Source: Paragonimus westermani (lineage: Eukaryota; Platyhelminthes; Trematoda; Plagiorchiida; Troglotrematidae). Taken from it: a stretch of 64,000 bases of DNA. Location: assembly GCA_008508345.1 (NCBI GenBank), contig QNGE01001020.1, positions 1-64,000 on the forward strand, in the 5' to 3' direction. Below, in pieces: positions 46,136 to 60,370 of this stretch. The first letter of the stretch is position 1. Each line of letters opens with the position of its first letter. A program made the translations under genes and the position numbers. The notes below the pieces were generated by a model, which was given only the letters and a program-made list of their open reading frames with translations, had not been told where the DNA came from and made no database searches.

Positions 46136-48360
46136 CACGTTTATAATCTCTAACAGCGCTTTCTGGGATGATGTTGGGTACTAGCCGCAGATGGCCGGTC
46201 GCATTAAATCTGTTAATATCTGAAGCATAAACAGATAATATTAGTCCAAGCGCTGTTACTGGGTTCGTTGCATGGCTTAAATCCTCTCTTAGGAATGGAG
46301 GCATCCCTTACAAGTTTTAAGTTTTCCTCCCAGTTTGTTACAGCTGCAGCAAACGACACATTCTACCTGGTGCGTAAGCCCGCGCTATAACCCAAAATAA
46401 TACCCCAGCTCTGAAGGTGTTATTATTCAGTGTTTCCCTTAGAGACAACAACTCCGATGACTATGGTTCTACTTCAAGTGCCTACCACTGGTAACACACT
46501 GCTCAATATTCGGTCCGTTTTCTGTGAGTCTTTGGAGAATAAATCGATCTGGATTTGTACACCACATCCTCCTGTGAGATAGACCAAGTGTTCCAAAACC
46601 AGCAAGATCTATGCACTAATGGAACGACGAGTTGAGTGAGCTAATATTTCAGTGGTCAGTTGGTGTTGCGTATTATATGAGGTGACAAATTTAAATAGTA
46701 CACCATCAGTAAGTTTCAAGCAAATTAATGAATACACTAGATTGATGAGATCGTGAAGAGTTAACTAGTCATACAGTGAGTTGATAGATCTCACTTGATC
46801 GTGATACGGATGACGTGAAACTTGAAGGATTAGGTGGACAAGAAATTACTTGATGGCTAGTTCGGCAAAGCAGGATGTTGAACGGTTATTATGAAGGCAA
46901 CATGTTGATAAGCTGTTCATCGTGGATGGATTCAATTTGTAGGTGCGTTCGGGTAGGAAGACAATAGTGGGAGAAAGCACCGGTTGAGCTGTATGATTTT
47001 ACGATCAGATTAGAAGAGTTACAGGATAGAATCTTAACCTGTGGGAACCGAAAACTTCTTGGTTAATAGAAGCATTCTGCCTGATCATTATTTTAATTAC
47101 ACGAAGCCACCATAGTAATCTTTCATTAAAAATGACTTGCCATCACAACTGCACACGGAAGCGCGAGAATACAGTCTGATCGCTGATTAAAATATCCTCA
47201 CCTTCCAAGCTTCTACATGAACCCTAGACTACCTAAATCCACCGGTCAATCAATCTGCCCGTAATTCCAGAATACTGGCCATACAGGTTTCCATAACGGA
47301 AGCTTTTACACCTATGGAACTTAAACACCCGTTTCCGGAACTGATTTTCGTGGGCCCAGTTTGTGCTGCCGTTTCTCTTGTCAGATAAATCTTACAAGCT
47401 GTAGACCAAATTCTACCTTTGAGTGTAGGACACGTTTTTGTTTGTTAGCTAACATTGTTCAGGGACGGTTGTGCGAACATTTATAAGAGAAACAACTGAT
47501 CAAAATCAGGGCCTCGGCTGGATTTGGATCAACAACAGAAACCGCATACCTAAGCTTCTCAAGCGTTGTGCCAGTTAAACGGTTTTCAAGATGCAAACGA
47601 GTTGGGTTTGGTCACACATGCCCCTCGTAATGTTTCTTCTTGGAACTGAGATAAGACCCAGTTCAGACTGTAATCAGTGTGTCGCGTGTAGTTCTGGAAA
47701 GTTCATGTCATCAAAGAAGATATACAAAATGGCAAGAAAATTTCAGGTTTTATGAACACGCTTCTTCGATGGGATTACTTACACATTCTCAGAGGTAGCG
47801 CCTTGATTTGAGTGTGTTAACTGTAAAATCATGGTTTGCCATTCTAGTTGGCCGGTTACCATGGTATGAACCTTTAGTCTCCGATTACTGTAGTGCCGAA
47901 CCACACTGAAAACCGTACTCGTCAGCGGCGTGATTTGGTGGATAGCCACGCTGTTTTACATTTGGATGTGATGCTCAAACACAACGAGCATTGACTGTGC
48001 ATATGAGAAACCAAACTATACAGACAAAAATAGCCACTTCTCAGAGGAAATGCGAGCGTTGGTAGCATATCTTAATGATGAGCCAGCAACGGTTATCCCG
48101 GTAACTTTAAGCTTATATACGGAGTACAAATATGTGATGTAGTTGTTGGCTTATTTGGAACCATCACTTTGCACGGTTGAGCCTCCGCCCCTACCCAGAA
48201 AGAACCTCCACGTGTCTCCTGTGCTATTTAGAAAGGTTCAGACTGCACTTCATTTAGTCTAAGGTTGATCCACTAATCAGCCAACAATTGGTTTAGTCGC
48301 CATCGCAAAGCTGTCATGAACGGTGCACTTCAGAATAGGTGAAGAAATAGCGATGCATTA
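46136..48360. other. No gene recognised
   Basis: About 2.2 kb of non-coding AT-rich DNA. Confidence 0.55.
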
Positions 48361-48365
48361 TAGCT

Positions 48366-48640
48366 ACAAGTTGAACCTGACTCACATTTGACAACAGAAT
48401 TGCCATTCAGTTACATTTACCAATCAGCCCATTTCGTGAAGGAACGTTAGGCTTGAGTTCCACCCTAGTTAGTGCTCGTCAACAGTGTGCGTCCTTGCAA
48501 AGACCGCGATTAAAACCACGATTCCGCCTTCATAAGGCTGCTGCATCAACAACCCTACAATAGGTGTGATCGAATTATGATAGCTGAACGCTCAGCCACA
48601 TCCGCTTTTGTGTAATGGGCAGCTTACTCCATCGTCTCGG
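48366..48640 (-). repeat. SINE copy, diverged
   Basis: Minus strand: AAGCGGATGTGGCTGAGCGT, TCATAATTCGATCACACCTA, a hammerhead remnant at 48490-48447 (TTGACGAGC, GGAAC), tail GGGCTGATTGGTAAATG and end AGGTTCAACTTG. An old copy with the whole layout readable. Confidence 0.75.
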
Positions 48641-49192
48641 TAGGAATCACACATCAGTAATCAACTGTGATTTGGTCGATAACATTAACAAAGGATTTAG
48701 GGAATCAATGGGACAAGCATGGATAGTACAGACCCGGTGTCGAAAAGTTCTGTTGTTCGGATTTTGTAAACATAAAGACGAGAAAGTCCTACCGATCTGA
48801 TCAGATTAACACTATAATGTTCTTGATGTATTTTAATGAGAGGTGAAATGAAAGTAGTTTTGCAATGCAAAAACGATGAAGAATTGACGATGATAGAAAT
48901 CGATCTCACAAATAATCCGCCCCGATTAAACAGCTGAAATCTCATGTCGCTCCTTCCCTTCATTGGCTCCATAACTTTCGATGTTGCTGAAAAAGTTACT
49001 ATCAGTCTCTTTTCACAACCTCATAAGTACTTTCTTTGAAATGTCTACATGTTTGGAAACGTTCACTCGTTAGTTTTACTGCAGAGGATATCAGCCGTGT
49101 TCGCTAAAATTTACTCTGAGTGTTGACGTGGCCAGGCAAACATGTTTGCTAGATGTGTGTTCAAAAGATTGTCGGCCTGGTAAGCCGCTTAG

Positions 49193-49948
49193 GTGTTCAT
49201 TGAACTCTCGCTGATCACTTTGCAAATGGTTTCTCCGCGAGTGAAAAACAGATGTCATCATAATATCCCTGTATACACTTCACGAATACAAAATTCTGTT
49301 GCACTGAATGTGATGTATGACGCTGAATATGCTACACCCAAACCGTGCTCTACAGTATCTATTAGCGAGAGCTCGGTTTTAGATCACACTGTGAGCATTT
49401 CACGCCAATCGAAGGCCAGCTGTTAGAGCCGTTCTCAACCATACGCTTTTATGGACAGCGACGCCAGACAACCTTATCAGATAGGCATCACAGTTGTCCT
49501 GTTGGCGGTAGCTCATCCCACACATTCCGATGGCCATACCCACTGACCAGACGAACCGAGAACCGGACCCTAAGCCTCATTTCTACCCCTGTCGTCCATC
49601 GTCCTACCAGCCCAGCCCACAACAGCAATCTGTCAAGATTTGAGGACGTGAGTACTGGCGACAAAACCGATCCACAGACGAGTTAGGGCGGCTGTTGTTG
49701 TATGGCCACCTTATCTGGTGACAAATCATTCATATCCACCACCCCTCTCAAACCCCAGAGCAAACGTCTGTGCCCTCTATATGGAGCTAGTGCACCGAAC
49801 AAATGGCGATCTCGTCCAGATAGGCGGATCCATTAGTGTGGCAAATGCACTGCTATTCGACATCAAGGGCAACAAACTTCGTTCGACTTGTTCGAATAGT
49901 TTGTATGCATGCTTGCATTGCGAAGCATCCAAGCGTGGCAATAGGTGA
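49193..49948 (+). pseudogene. Possible decayed reading frame
   Basis: One frame over 252 codons has only four internal stops, and 49430-49720 is GC-richer than its surroundings. No family is recognised. The two longest open parts encode 77 and 76 codons. It may be remains of a retroelement gag or simply a low-stop region. Confidence 0.25.
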
Positions 49949-52900
49949 ATGTTCAAACAAGCCCGCACTCCTACTGATGTGTACCTCGAGTTGACCGGTT
50001 ACTCATGCAAGTTACATTAGCGGTTGCCAAGTTGATCTGACATATCTGTTCTCCTTAGTTCTGATCTCGTGTGGTGTGACTCTATGGAGATGGACATCAA
50101 CCGTTCATTTTACAAATATTACACCAAATTCCTCAGGTTTATTCGACGGAAGCATGGAGGTACCGCTGAGTAGTTTAACCGGCTCTATAACACTATGTGA
50201 TTGGGGTTAAGTGATGACTGCACCTCCGGACCATGAAGGTTTGTTGTATTTGTCAGTAAGCAGATGCTTCCACACATTTGCCTGCCTAACGGAGGCACTA
50301 ATCGGTAGAATACGACATTTACTGGGATGATTATCGCATAGCTAGGTGCCGTCCAGCGTCAACAGAAATGAGTAGATAACTGGTAGTGCAGTTTATGTTG
50401 GAATGTTTTTCTAAGGTAAGAAATGAACGGAGTGGTAACGTTCAGCGGAATAGAACGACAGACACCAAGATAAGATTGGGAGACGGTGGTAACGTGTTCA
50501 AGCCGGAACAAAAGACTCTGCAAGCCTACAACCGAAATGCAAAACCGTAGGCCAACAGGATATCACGTGAACGGTGCTAAGTTGCCTTGTGTACTTCTTT
50601 GCCTATTATGGATAACCTATAATACAGTGTATCTGAAAGTCACAAGTCGCAACTGAATTAAACCCTGTTTCGTGCAAGGTCAGTCAACTTATTTCGGTGA
50701 AATCATATTGTTTCACAAATCCCCTCGTAAACCCGTATAACAGAGAGAACAGATAAAGTCCCCAGAATAAAAACCCAGTTTTCTGTCTCTGTGAGTCATG
50801 GTTAATCTGGAATGGCAAAAACCTGGTTGATCGACGACTTAAAAAACATTAGACCTAATGGTTTATTTATTCAGATCTCACTAAACATAATTTAAGTCAG
50901 TGATCATATAAATATCCCGTCGGACTACGGGCTGTGTTTGCTTATGGATGAGTGCAAAAGTTATTCTCCCAGCGTACTCACTAGTCGAAGTGACACAGTT
51001 TAACCACTTCATCCTATCCAACACCGACACGCTTAATGTCACTCAGTTCAAGGTTTTCTAAAGAAACCTGCGCTACAACCCACTCTTCAAATTCGGATGG
51101 TTCAGCCCTGCCGATTTTATGAAGAACAAAGTATCTCACAGTCAGCTTATTCAATTTGCCACCTATTGCAACATCCGTTCTTACTAGATTGGTTGGCTCT
51201 GTATGATGCCACCAACGATAATGGTCTACTTTACACAACTGAATGAAGAGAGAACATTTCAAGGGATAGGACTTTGATAGTACACTTTTTTACGATAATT
51301 CACCAACATTATTTCCCAATGCTGGCAATTTGTGGTTGCCACTTGTAGTGACTAACAACCCACACACTACCTGTGTGGACGGTCTCTTGAAGTGCGGCTG
51401 CAACGATTTCTTGCTAGTTCCTCAACTCATTTCTGTCGCCCAGTTTTTGTAAATTTGCCACAAGTTTAATCGTTTTTCCACTATTGAAGGGGTATGGATG
51501 AAGAAATTAAGTTAAGTTCATTTTGCAGCTAGATAATGACCCGATAAAAAACAATACATCTCTCCATCTAGATGTCTTTTTTAAAATTCTGGAGACAGGT
51601 CGTACAAGTCCTGAAGGAATCTGTGTTCAGTTTGCCCAAGCATTCCGTTTCATTGATCGTATGGGTAATGCAGTGTTTTCCCATACGGTAGTGATTCGTT
51701 TATCAGCGCGGCTTGGCAAAAGTGCAAATCAGGGATAACTACGCTGCAGACTAGCATCTTTCAGCCGCTTTCAAAACAGCCATAGTGAGATTGAGAATGG
51801 ACGCAATTAGCATAGCGTGACAAAACATGAAGATACTGGCTTTTTATTCACTTTGACCGTCTATATTTTCTTGAATGATCTACCTCAACAGACTGCGGAA
51901 CCTTACCAGGCGTTTGATAATGGTTGATACACTTTCACAAATTTATCCTGTTAACCGTTTACAGTTTGGCAATAAACCGTCCAATTTTTCGACTCTCTCA
52001 CACTCCAATGACTAATCAGTTTCAGGTAGTTCTTGAATTTACTCTTGTGTCACTACCTAAACGTATTGGTGAAGGTTATTTACAAGCAAATTATTCATGT
52101 CTAGTTTGGAACGGCGACCGAAAAGACAACAAGTACGTCCAACCGACGTTTACAGAAAGGAAATTAACTACGTGAGCGTGAGCAGGCCGTAGTGACGAGT
52201 TCGAGCTAATGTGGAAACATGTCTTGTTTTGGACCTCGCTGAAACTAATCTAAGTCCCAAGAGGAGTCGAGAGGGTGATTTTAAAGGAAGACTTCAAAAT
52301 TTACTACACTTTCGAGAGAAGCAATATGTCCTAGTTGCCGTGGCACAGGACCAACTATAACCTACCAAAACCAATTGGCGCTTACTGGTGAAGCTTCTTT
52401 ATCAAAGCTTCAATCGGTGAAGGTAACGCTTCTCTAGAAAATCAGGGAAGATAGAAGGAGACAGATGGTTTTCAGCAAATTAACTTGTCTTTCTGAAGAT
52501 GCATTACTTAGCAAGCTGTCTCACCAGAGAGAAAATGAGTATCTCCAGTTAACGAAATGCTGTTGATTTACCAGCTCGCGATAGTAGTTCACAGACGCAG
52601 TTGAAAACGCTGGGCTTTCCTCGAATCATTTCACTGAAGTGGAAGATAGACGCCTGTTGCGACATGCCAACATTTCATTCACGCCTGTCAGTTGCAAACG
52701 TAAAACTTGCCGCTTATTTGCCTCAGAAAAACAGGAACAAACAGCCAGTCATGACAAATATTGGGTATTGTAGACCACGGCAACCTGACAAGTTGTCTCA
52801 GGCGTTCTTGTGCATATATCACAAAACAGTAAGCATGACCTATCGATAGACCAGTAGCTTGGATTAAACGTTTGGGCCTAACACAAACGGGCAGCAGACT

Positions 52901-55900
52901 TCTGCTAGCAGGACCAAAACTGTATTCCATAAATCATATGTTGTTGATTTTTGGGTGTTAATGACATCCATCACTATGGTTTATCTTTTTAACAGAACTT
53001 AGCTTATTTGGTTTTTGTTTCACAAAAGTGAACTGAACAGCAGTTTAACCTTATTGCAGGTACTCAGTACTGGATGTAGGATGGCACTTTGCGACATTAA
53101 GTCTAAAGCAGTCAATGTCTTTGGTTCTTCAGCTTTTCAGTAACTGCCTATAGTCAGAGTTATGCTAAAATTCTAACTCACGGAGACAGGCTTATTTGTA
53201 GCCCTACAAGACAAGAGATCCTAGGGAAAAAGTCATTAGCAAGTGGTTACCTCTAGAAGATCAGTGATATTCACAGCAATGACATAAATCGATTTGTCCA
53301 AAAAAGAAACTTCTAGTTTTAAGACTCAAAGGTGACCACCTGTTAAAAGACCATGCACACAACTTCAAGTCCGAGGCTTAGTATAATGCACCGGTACGGT
53401 CTCACATAGTTAAAGCCGTGAAGTCTTGTTCCATAGAATGACGAACGTAGTTCTTATATCTGTTCTGTCCCCCATAAGTGTACTAGTTCACCGGTAGTGA
53501 ACGTGATGTTTAAGCATCGAGAACGGTTTGGCAACCACCTTGTCGAATGGGCGAATACGTACCCAAGAGGTAAAAAACAGCTGTCGATCCAAAACTTAAC
53601 ACTCCGTTTAGTCTGTTTCTCAAACCTTACCTCGTGCATTATTAAGCCGCTTACGACAACAAGCTACCAGATTGGCCCACCTAGTTCCCTCAAGAAAGAG
53701 TCGCGCAACAGAAGTCTGAACTCACTGCATTTGACAAAGCAGTACTTACCTGAACTCACCTGCGTATGATAAGTTATTGCGCTGCCGTGGTCTTAGTCAT
53801 TTAATACCTGGTGTCACTGTCCATTCCTATTTATCTGATGTACATAATAACTTGCATGTTGTTCGCCTGAGACCGACTGAGGTGAATGAAACGTCCACAC
53901 AACAACATATATCTCTATTTTGCATTGACGAACAGAATATGTTTTGGTTGTTCGTGCATGGAACTTGGGTCAGTTTCCAGAATCAAACCTACTTCATTCA
54001 CTAGATATCCGAAAACCTACAGATTTTAACATTTCGTTCCTTTTTTTAATTAATTGCAAGAATTCTCTGACAGGCTAAAAAGAGTGGAGTAAGCGCACCA
54101 GCTTGGACTGTATTTTCGAACTGTATACTTCCCAGAGAAGGTTGTAAGCCTTCTTAATTGATGGCCGTATGATATATTAACTCACTCACCGAAACGGACA
54201 GTTAGTCCGTGACTGTCTCACTGAAGAAGTTGAGAGCAGTTATTGTAGGGATTAGATGAAAGTGAAGTCTGTCCTGTGTAGGCAAACAGTTGGTAATGAT
54301 TTTTCAAATATAATGAACGGTTTAGCACTTGTTCTTACTTAGCAAGTGTCTGGCGAGTAGTAGGTATTGACGACTGTGAAGAGCACATTGGCTCAACCGC
54401 GTCGCGTAGTCGCGAAATTGTCCATTTTCAGGGTATGTTTACATTCCAGACAAACCCGCAAGTGAACGATTGCGCTCCGTCACTCGAAAAAAGCGCACTT
54501 CTCTGACCTATCACAACTGATTGCCTTCGTAACTGTACTCGCGTCTCCAAGCGCTCACCTCCATGTAGAAACATATTAACAGCTAACGCTGACAGATCTT
54601 CGTGCAAATTACTATGTGTGCAACGGTTTACTTTTTCACATGTAATGTTCAGCGCAGAGTCAAAGCCGCTGGGGCCAAAAGTCCGAAGTTTCGAATGAAG
54701 CTGGTCATTGCTCGTGATGTGAGGCACAGTTGCCCTCCCAAGGTTTGTCACCTGCTATCACAGCTACCACGAATGGCCTGAGTTACCACTCCCAATGTCA
54801 GTTGTGGGCACCTCACGTGAGTTGAAAAGCAGTCGTTTTGCTTCGGGTAGAGAGACCAAAACAGTGGGTTGCAAAAGTGTTGACGAGTTTACGAATCGCG
54901 GTGAATACAACAATGCCACTGTACTGTAGCTAAAGAAGCTAAAAGACAGCAGACGAAGAAGAACCACCACAGAAAGGCTCGTTTATTTCAAGGAAATCCG
55001 AAAGTTACATATAGCACGTAATAAATTTTCACTTAGAAGTCAACACCCTGACATTGAAAATATTTGTTATTTGTGAAATGAGTCACTGTTCGTTTCTGAC
55101 GAGGTAAGCCAAACTTCAGGATCTAAACGGTGATGCAGTCGTATTATCGGACCTAGGTCCGTGAGCGGTTAATCTCTGAAACCAAATATGTCACATGCAC
55201 TGGGAGCCTTTCACATCCACTTCGACCTGTTATACGAATGTTAAATGAGGTGTAGTCCGACACTGAAAAGTTGCATACAGAAAATCACATCCACACGGAC
55301 ACAAGTCTGTTCGAATTGACTGTGTTACCGGAAGGGAATGGGCAATTTCACTAGCCATTCCCAGCTTGAGCCAATGTGGATGTAGCTTTCTGTCAGTAAT
55401 TTGGCAAGCGGTTACAGATACTCCCCAAAATCTCTCAGAGGCTGAAGGTTTCTTGATGCATGCTCCCTGCGTTTCAGATCAAAACAATAATGTTTCCTTG
55501 GGTTTATGTCCAATGGTCTGGATGGTCGGTTCGGCGTGATACTGTGGGAGTACCTAAAGTTCTACGGCCAATAGGGCAGATGAACGTTATGGTTATGATC
55601 CTTAAGCATCTAGCCATGCACGATAAAGGTCACATTTTCCCAACAGCTAATCATAGTGCGGTGGTGAACCGACTTACTCACTCATCTAAGTTACCACAAG
55701 CACGAACAGATGGGTCGTTTCCCCATATTTTCTGTATTCTTTCATCTACATACTCATATATCAGTTAAGGCTTCATAGTCGCAAATGAGATTTGTTAGCC
55801 GGTACAGTTCGCCTGGATGAAATTCTACCAGTGCACAGTACTCATCAGTAGTACCAGAGGCCATCGTCATGTTGATAAGTCACATTCACTAAGTGTGCTG

Positions 55901-57839
55901 CTCGGTACACTCACAACTCCAGGTAGGGCTGTGATCCATACTCGATTTGAGTTAATCAGGTAGACCTTCTCAAAGTATCGCGCAGTCATCTCTCACTGGT
56001 TAATTTCAGTGGGGACGGAACTGGTCGTCACAGACTTGAGGGCGATTGTAGGTAGTTGCGATTCAGTAAATTGTTCTGCCACTCCAAAAACCTGTTTCTA
56101 ACATTTCTAAATTAATGTGAAACGTTCACTTTTCAGCCTGGTTGTTCCCCCCAGATTTTTATAAAGCTCAACTGTATGCTAGCAAAAACACAACTCTATG
56201 GTTTTCTACTAAGCTACGTGTTGCTCACTTTCGTTCAGCCAAAACTTACAACATAAAGACTGAATTGATGCGTTCATACCTCAACCTTACATTGTATGCG
56301 TAACGTTTTGACCTGATTACACGTAATTAATCATCCATTCGTTGTTTTGTGAAAGTTTGCCAGTCCTGTGGTTTAAACGTTCTAGAGTTTTGATTAGGAA
56401 GCGTTAGAAGCCATAGAGTTTCGATGTGAATGGGAAGTTGGAGCACGGACAGGTAGGAAGTCGTTGCTAATTGGGGTAGCTAACCATGTGATATTTATGA
56501 GATGAATAGATAGGTTAGTTTACCCAATCCCCAAGGACTTGACTGGTTATAATAACACGTTTGACCTGGTAAACACTAGACGATGTGCCGAGTCCGCACA
56601 GTGCTTCAGTTTGCTCGTCGACTTTGAATACAATAGCAGCGACTTAGTAGAACAATGACACGCCGATAGACAGAATCCATTGCTACACTCACCATGGTTA
56701 CTCTCCTTTCAATTATTTTTTGGCAGAACAATTACTCATTCAAAATGCAATCATTTGATGTCGCGATATTATGGAACTCATAACCATTGGAACTGTTCAA
56801 CCCAAGTGATGAGTGATAAATTTTAATGCAAACTCCAAATCATTTAACTTTTTACTGTTATTCACAAAACCGTCAACAGCGTCTTAACATCGATCCTGCA
56901 TGTGAGCATTTCATGTGACGAGGGGAGGCACGAGGATTTGGAATGGAGAAATCCCAATGCGTTCCGCGGAGAGTCTGCATATTGACTGAAGTCAGGTGGA
57001 CCTGAAGAATCAAATGCGTCGACGATTGCAAACACTGGGCACCTTCCAGTCCCCTATGCTTGACACATCTCACCTCATATAGACTATGCTAGATGACGAT
57101 GGTAACGAGGTGTTTGAGAACTGAAGTACGATGCTTTCAATGTACATTTTTACCCTGAAGACCGACAATTTTCCTGAAACCGTTTCCATTTTTTGTCACA
57201 AAAAGATAGGTGCGAAAAGAACCTGAATGGGACGTAAAAAGTTCACGTCCGTTATCAGTAAGGAACTGAGGAGGAAGTCGAAACATTACAGTCAGCAACA
57301 ACGCATACGGTTATCACATTCAAACGGCTACAGCGGACTGCTGTGGTTTCGTTCTCACTCAGAAGACCTAAACGTACACACCACGGCGAGCGACTGTACC
57401 GCGGTTTGTACTTCCATTGTAAAAAGAGGTCTGGAGGAGTTAACACTAGGAACACCGTTGGTCATTGTATCAGCTTTGTCCGTAAAAATCAGGAAATTCA
57501 ATAAACATACAGCTGTGAAGGTTCTCAAGAAGTTTACAGCTACATTTCAACGTAGATTATGATCATCAGCCAGAAAAACCCCGAGAAATCAGACGTGAGC
57601 AAATTCAAACAAGGGTGAAAACACAAGGTTAGAAAATTAACAACCACTGCGAGCCGTTGGAGCAGAAGAGCAACATTCCACATCAGAAGCCTCTACGACA
57701 GGAAGAGCAACTATGGGACGATAGTAGCCCTGATAGTGACGAATGAGGAAAACAACCAACGATGTTAATTCATTCGTTAACCTTTAAATCCGACTGAAGA
57801 TACAGAACTCGCCATGTACATTCATGATTGGGAGGATTC
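49949..57839. other. No gene recognised
   Basis: About 7.9 kb of AT-rich DNA with short unrelated frames (longest 111 codons at 57227-57562, from an ATG, no domain). It could be intron or intergenic DNA. Confidence 0.5.
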
Positions 57840-58193
57840 TCATTGTAGTCCAGAAACAGAGGTGATTGGTCAGGGAATGTTTGGCTTCGCCAACTTCTCA
57901 GTAATTGACTATCTCATCCGGTCCATACCCCAGTTTGTGCGGGCAGTATTGCATGTGTATCGTCACTATAAAGTGCAATAGAACACTAATTATGGTATTA
58001 TTGTGTAGAAGTGTTCCGAAACTGACTATGCCCATTTTGACAAGGACATAGTTCAGTTAATCCTAGTTCAAACTGCTGGAAGTTGATTTACAAGCCGCAG
58101 TCGTGATCCATCAAATGACCGATGAGAAAGTCCGAGTTTTCAGTTCGAGTGCACATCGAGGAACAACAAGGCCGTTTCAACTCGTCTCATATG
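57840..58193 (+). repeat. 354-bp inverted repeat, left arm
   Basis: Reverse complement of 60017-60370 at constant sum 118210, with two mismatches in 354 positions and no indel. No coding in the arm. Neither arm touches an N, unlike the 3.1-kb duplication. Confidence 0.97.
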
Positions 58194-59109
58194 CTTTCGA
58201 CCGAACCGAAATGGAGATGAACTGTACATAGCGTGGCTAAGCTCACTAGTCCGAGGAACACATCGCGTGGTTGATCAATTCTTTGGTGACAAGAAGACGT
58301 AACGATTGCCGTCCTACAACTATTCGCAAATACCTGTGTAATTTGAAGGAGTTTGTGCCCTGCCTTCCATCCGACATGATGTCACCTGCATACCACTTCC
58401 GTAATAAGTACACTTTAAGGAACTGAGCTTGTCCAACCTGAAAGATCACCGTAAGAAATTATGTCGGGCTGAGAACGGAGCAGTGTGAATAACAGGAGAT
58501 AAGACTCTGAAAATTCCCATTAGGTTATCACAACGAGAACGCTGCGACAAACCTATATTCTCGGAATGTTCTCACTGAGTATCAATCTGTGTATATCCAC
58601 AAATGGAAAAACTGACACTGATTATTCCCATAGTTAAAATTAAGTAACCTGTTGTTAATGAGTCGTATAAGTGACTGACTGAGATCATGTCCACTAGCAG
58701 CCAGTTCTTATTATGCGGTTCACACGTAGTCTCTGTCCTTCCCCATATCATTAAGGACAATGCGCTGAACTAGGATCGTGACACATTAAACGACTGAGCA
58801 AACATTGTCTACACAAGCTGTACTTGACTACCTGGCTTCGTTGCGATGACTCCATCCGTGACCAAACAAAATTTCATCGGTTTGGATTGGTTTCTAGGCT
58901 CATGATCGCAAGGATTGTGATACAAGATGAACATTGATGCAGTTGCTCATCAGTTTGGTTGATCCAGTCCTCATCCAGATCGGTGATACCGAATCACACG
59001 TTTTGATGGTCTCCAGTAAGTGTGCCAACAAGACAATAATCCATCAAGTGTGTAACCCATTAACTGTAGACGATTTCTGATGAACGGTCGAGCATTTTTC
59101 GGTGGGCAC

Positions 59110-59345
59110 AACGTGAACATCATTCACGGCTGACTACAGCTGCTGCATTCCCACAGACTGGATAGCCAACCCATTGCGAAACAGAGCACGATGCCCCAGT
59201 TTCGTTCTTGTTAGAGCTCACCAGTAATGCATATTTTTGTCCCGACCGGCAGATAAACCTTAATCATAATTTCGTGACCTCACACTAGGCACAATCGAGC
59301 TACCATATGCGACCAATCAGCCACGTTCGTTTGTCAGTGACGCGC
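59110..59345 (-). repeat. SINE copy with eroded hammerhead
   Basis: Minus strand: ACGTGGCTGATTGG, GTGCCTAGTGTGAGGTCA, then CTGGTGA, GCTC with loop TAACAA and GAAC, GAAACTGGGGC, and end GAATGATGTTCACG. The hammerhead layout is clear but the cleavage triplet (GGC) and one core base are changed. Confidence 0.72.
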
Positions 59346-59374
59346 ACACTGCCCAATAATCTTACGTGGAGATG

Positions 59375-59505
59375 CAACTCAAATCCCGGCCGTAGGAAGG
59401 GTATGCACTGTTAGTGAGCTCGAGGGTAGTGGTTCGGTTTGGAAGTGGTTGGTTGAAAATCCTGCGGAGTTCGAAGGCTGCAAGACCTGTGCTTGTCAAA
59501 CCGAC
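59375..59505 (+). repeat. SINE fragment, 3' half
   Basis: CTCAAATCCCGGCC (B-box), TGCACTGTTAGTGAGCTCGA (hammerhead remnant), tail GTTGGTTGAAAATCCTGCGG and AAGGCTGCAAGACCTGTGC. Lies head to head with the copy at 59110. Confidence 0.65.
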
Positions 59506-60016
59506 TACCTTTTCAAATACCACTACACGCTGAAAGCGAATCTCCGAAGACAAACGAAATTATCAAAATAACTGTCTTCAAGGCACGGGACTGCCATTGT
59601 CAGCACTGTTTAAGTGTCATACTTCGGTGAATGGAAAACGTAATTCTGGTAAGCTTTGTATAACAAACACTTCCAATTTCAGACCTCTAGATAAATTAAA
59701 CAATAAGCCACAACTACATGGACTGATACGAGTCCATCATACACTGCACCCCATGGTTTGGATAGCCAGAAAGGGGGCATGTCAAGCTAAAACTTTTCCG
59801 GTCTGGTTGGTACGTGTCTGGTTGGTGGTGGGGTGATGATTCGCATGAGTTTAGGTCACACCGTCCATTGTACATTGACCACTGATATGTGGACCACATC
59901 TTGAGTTTCAAATTTTTTATGAAACCGATGTCCCAGTGTGTCACAGCCTAACCTCGGAGGGGGGAGGAATCATTGCAGCCCGAACAAACGTGTGAACATA
60001 CTTATCAAATGTAAAC

Positions 60017-60370
60017 CATATGAGACGAGTTGAAACGGCCTTGTTGTTCCTCGATGTGCACTCGAACTGAAAACTCGGACTTTCTCATCGGTCATTTGAT
60101 GGATCACGACTGCGGCTTGTAAATCAACTTCCAGCAGTTTGAACTAGGATTAACTGAACTATGTCCTTGTCAAAATGGGCATAGTCAGTTTCGGAACACT
60201 TCTACACAATAATACCATAATTAGTGTTCTATTGCACTTTATAGTGACGATACACATGCAATACTGCCCGCACAAACTGGGGTATGGACCGAATGAGATA
60301 GTCAATTACTGAGAAGTTGGCGAAGCCAAACATTCCCTGACCAATCACCTCTGTTTCTGGACTACAGTGA
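60017..60370 (-). repeat. 354-bp inverted repeat, right arm
   Basis: Mirror of 57840-58193, 99.4% identical. No convincing target-site duplication outside the two outer ends. Confidence 0.97.

Larger units (their letters stand above)
58194..60016. other. Spacer of the 354-bp inverted repeat
   Basis: 1,823 bases without a transposase-like frame. It contains two facing SINE fragments at 59110 and 59375. Confidence 0.7.

Noticed and set aside
54428..54970. Secreted-protein gene on the minus strand: signal-like N-terminus at 54970, a 35-base GT..AG micro-intron, then a 107-codon frame
   Set aside because: Fluke genes do use such small introns, but joining at this donor and acceptor puts exon 2 in a frame that stops after about 15 codons, and no homologue is recognised.
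57227..57562. 111-codon basic protein from an ATG
   Set aside because: No domain, no neighbour support, and this length is expected by chance in 64 kb of six-frame translation.
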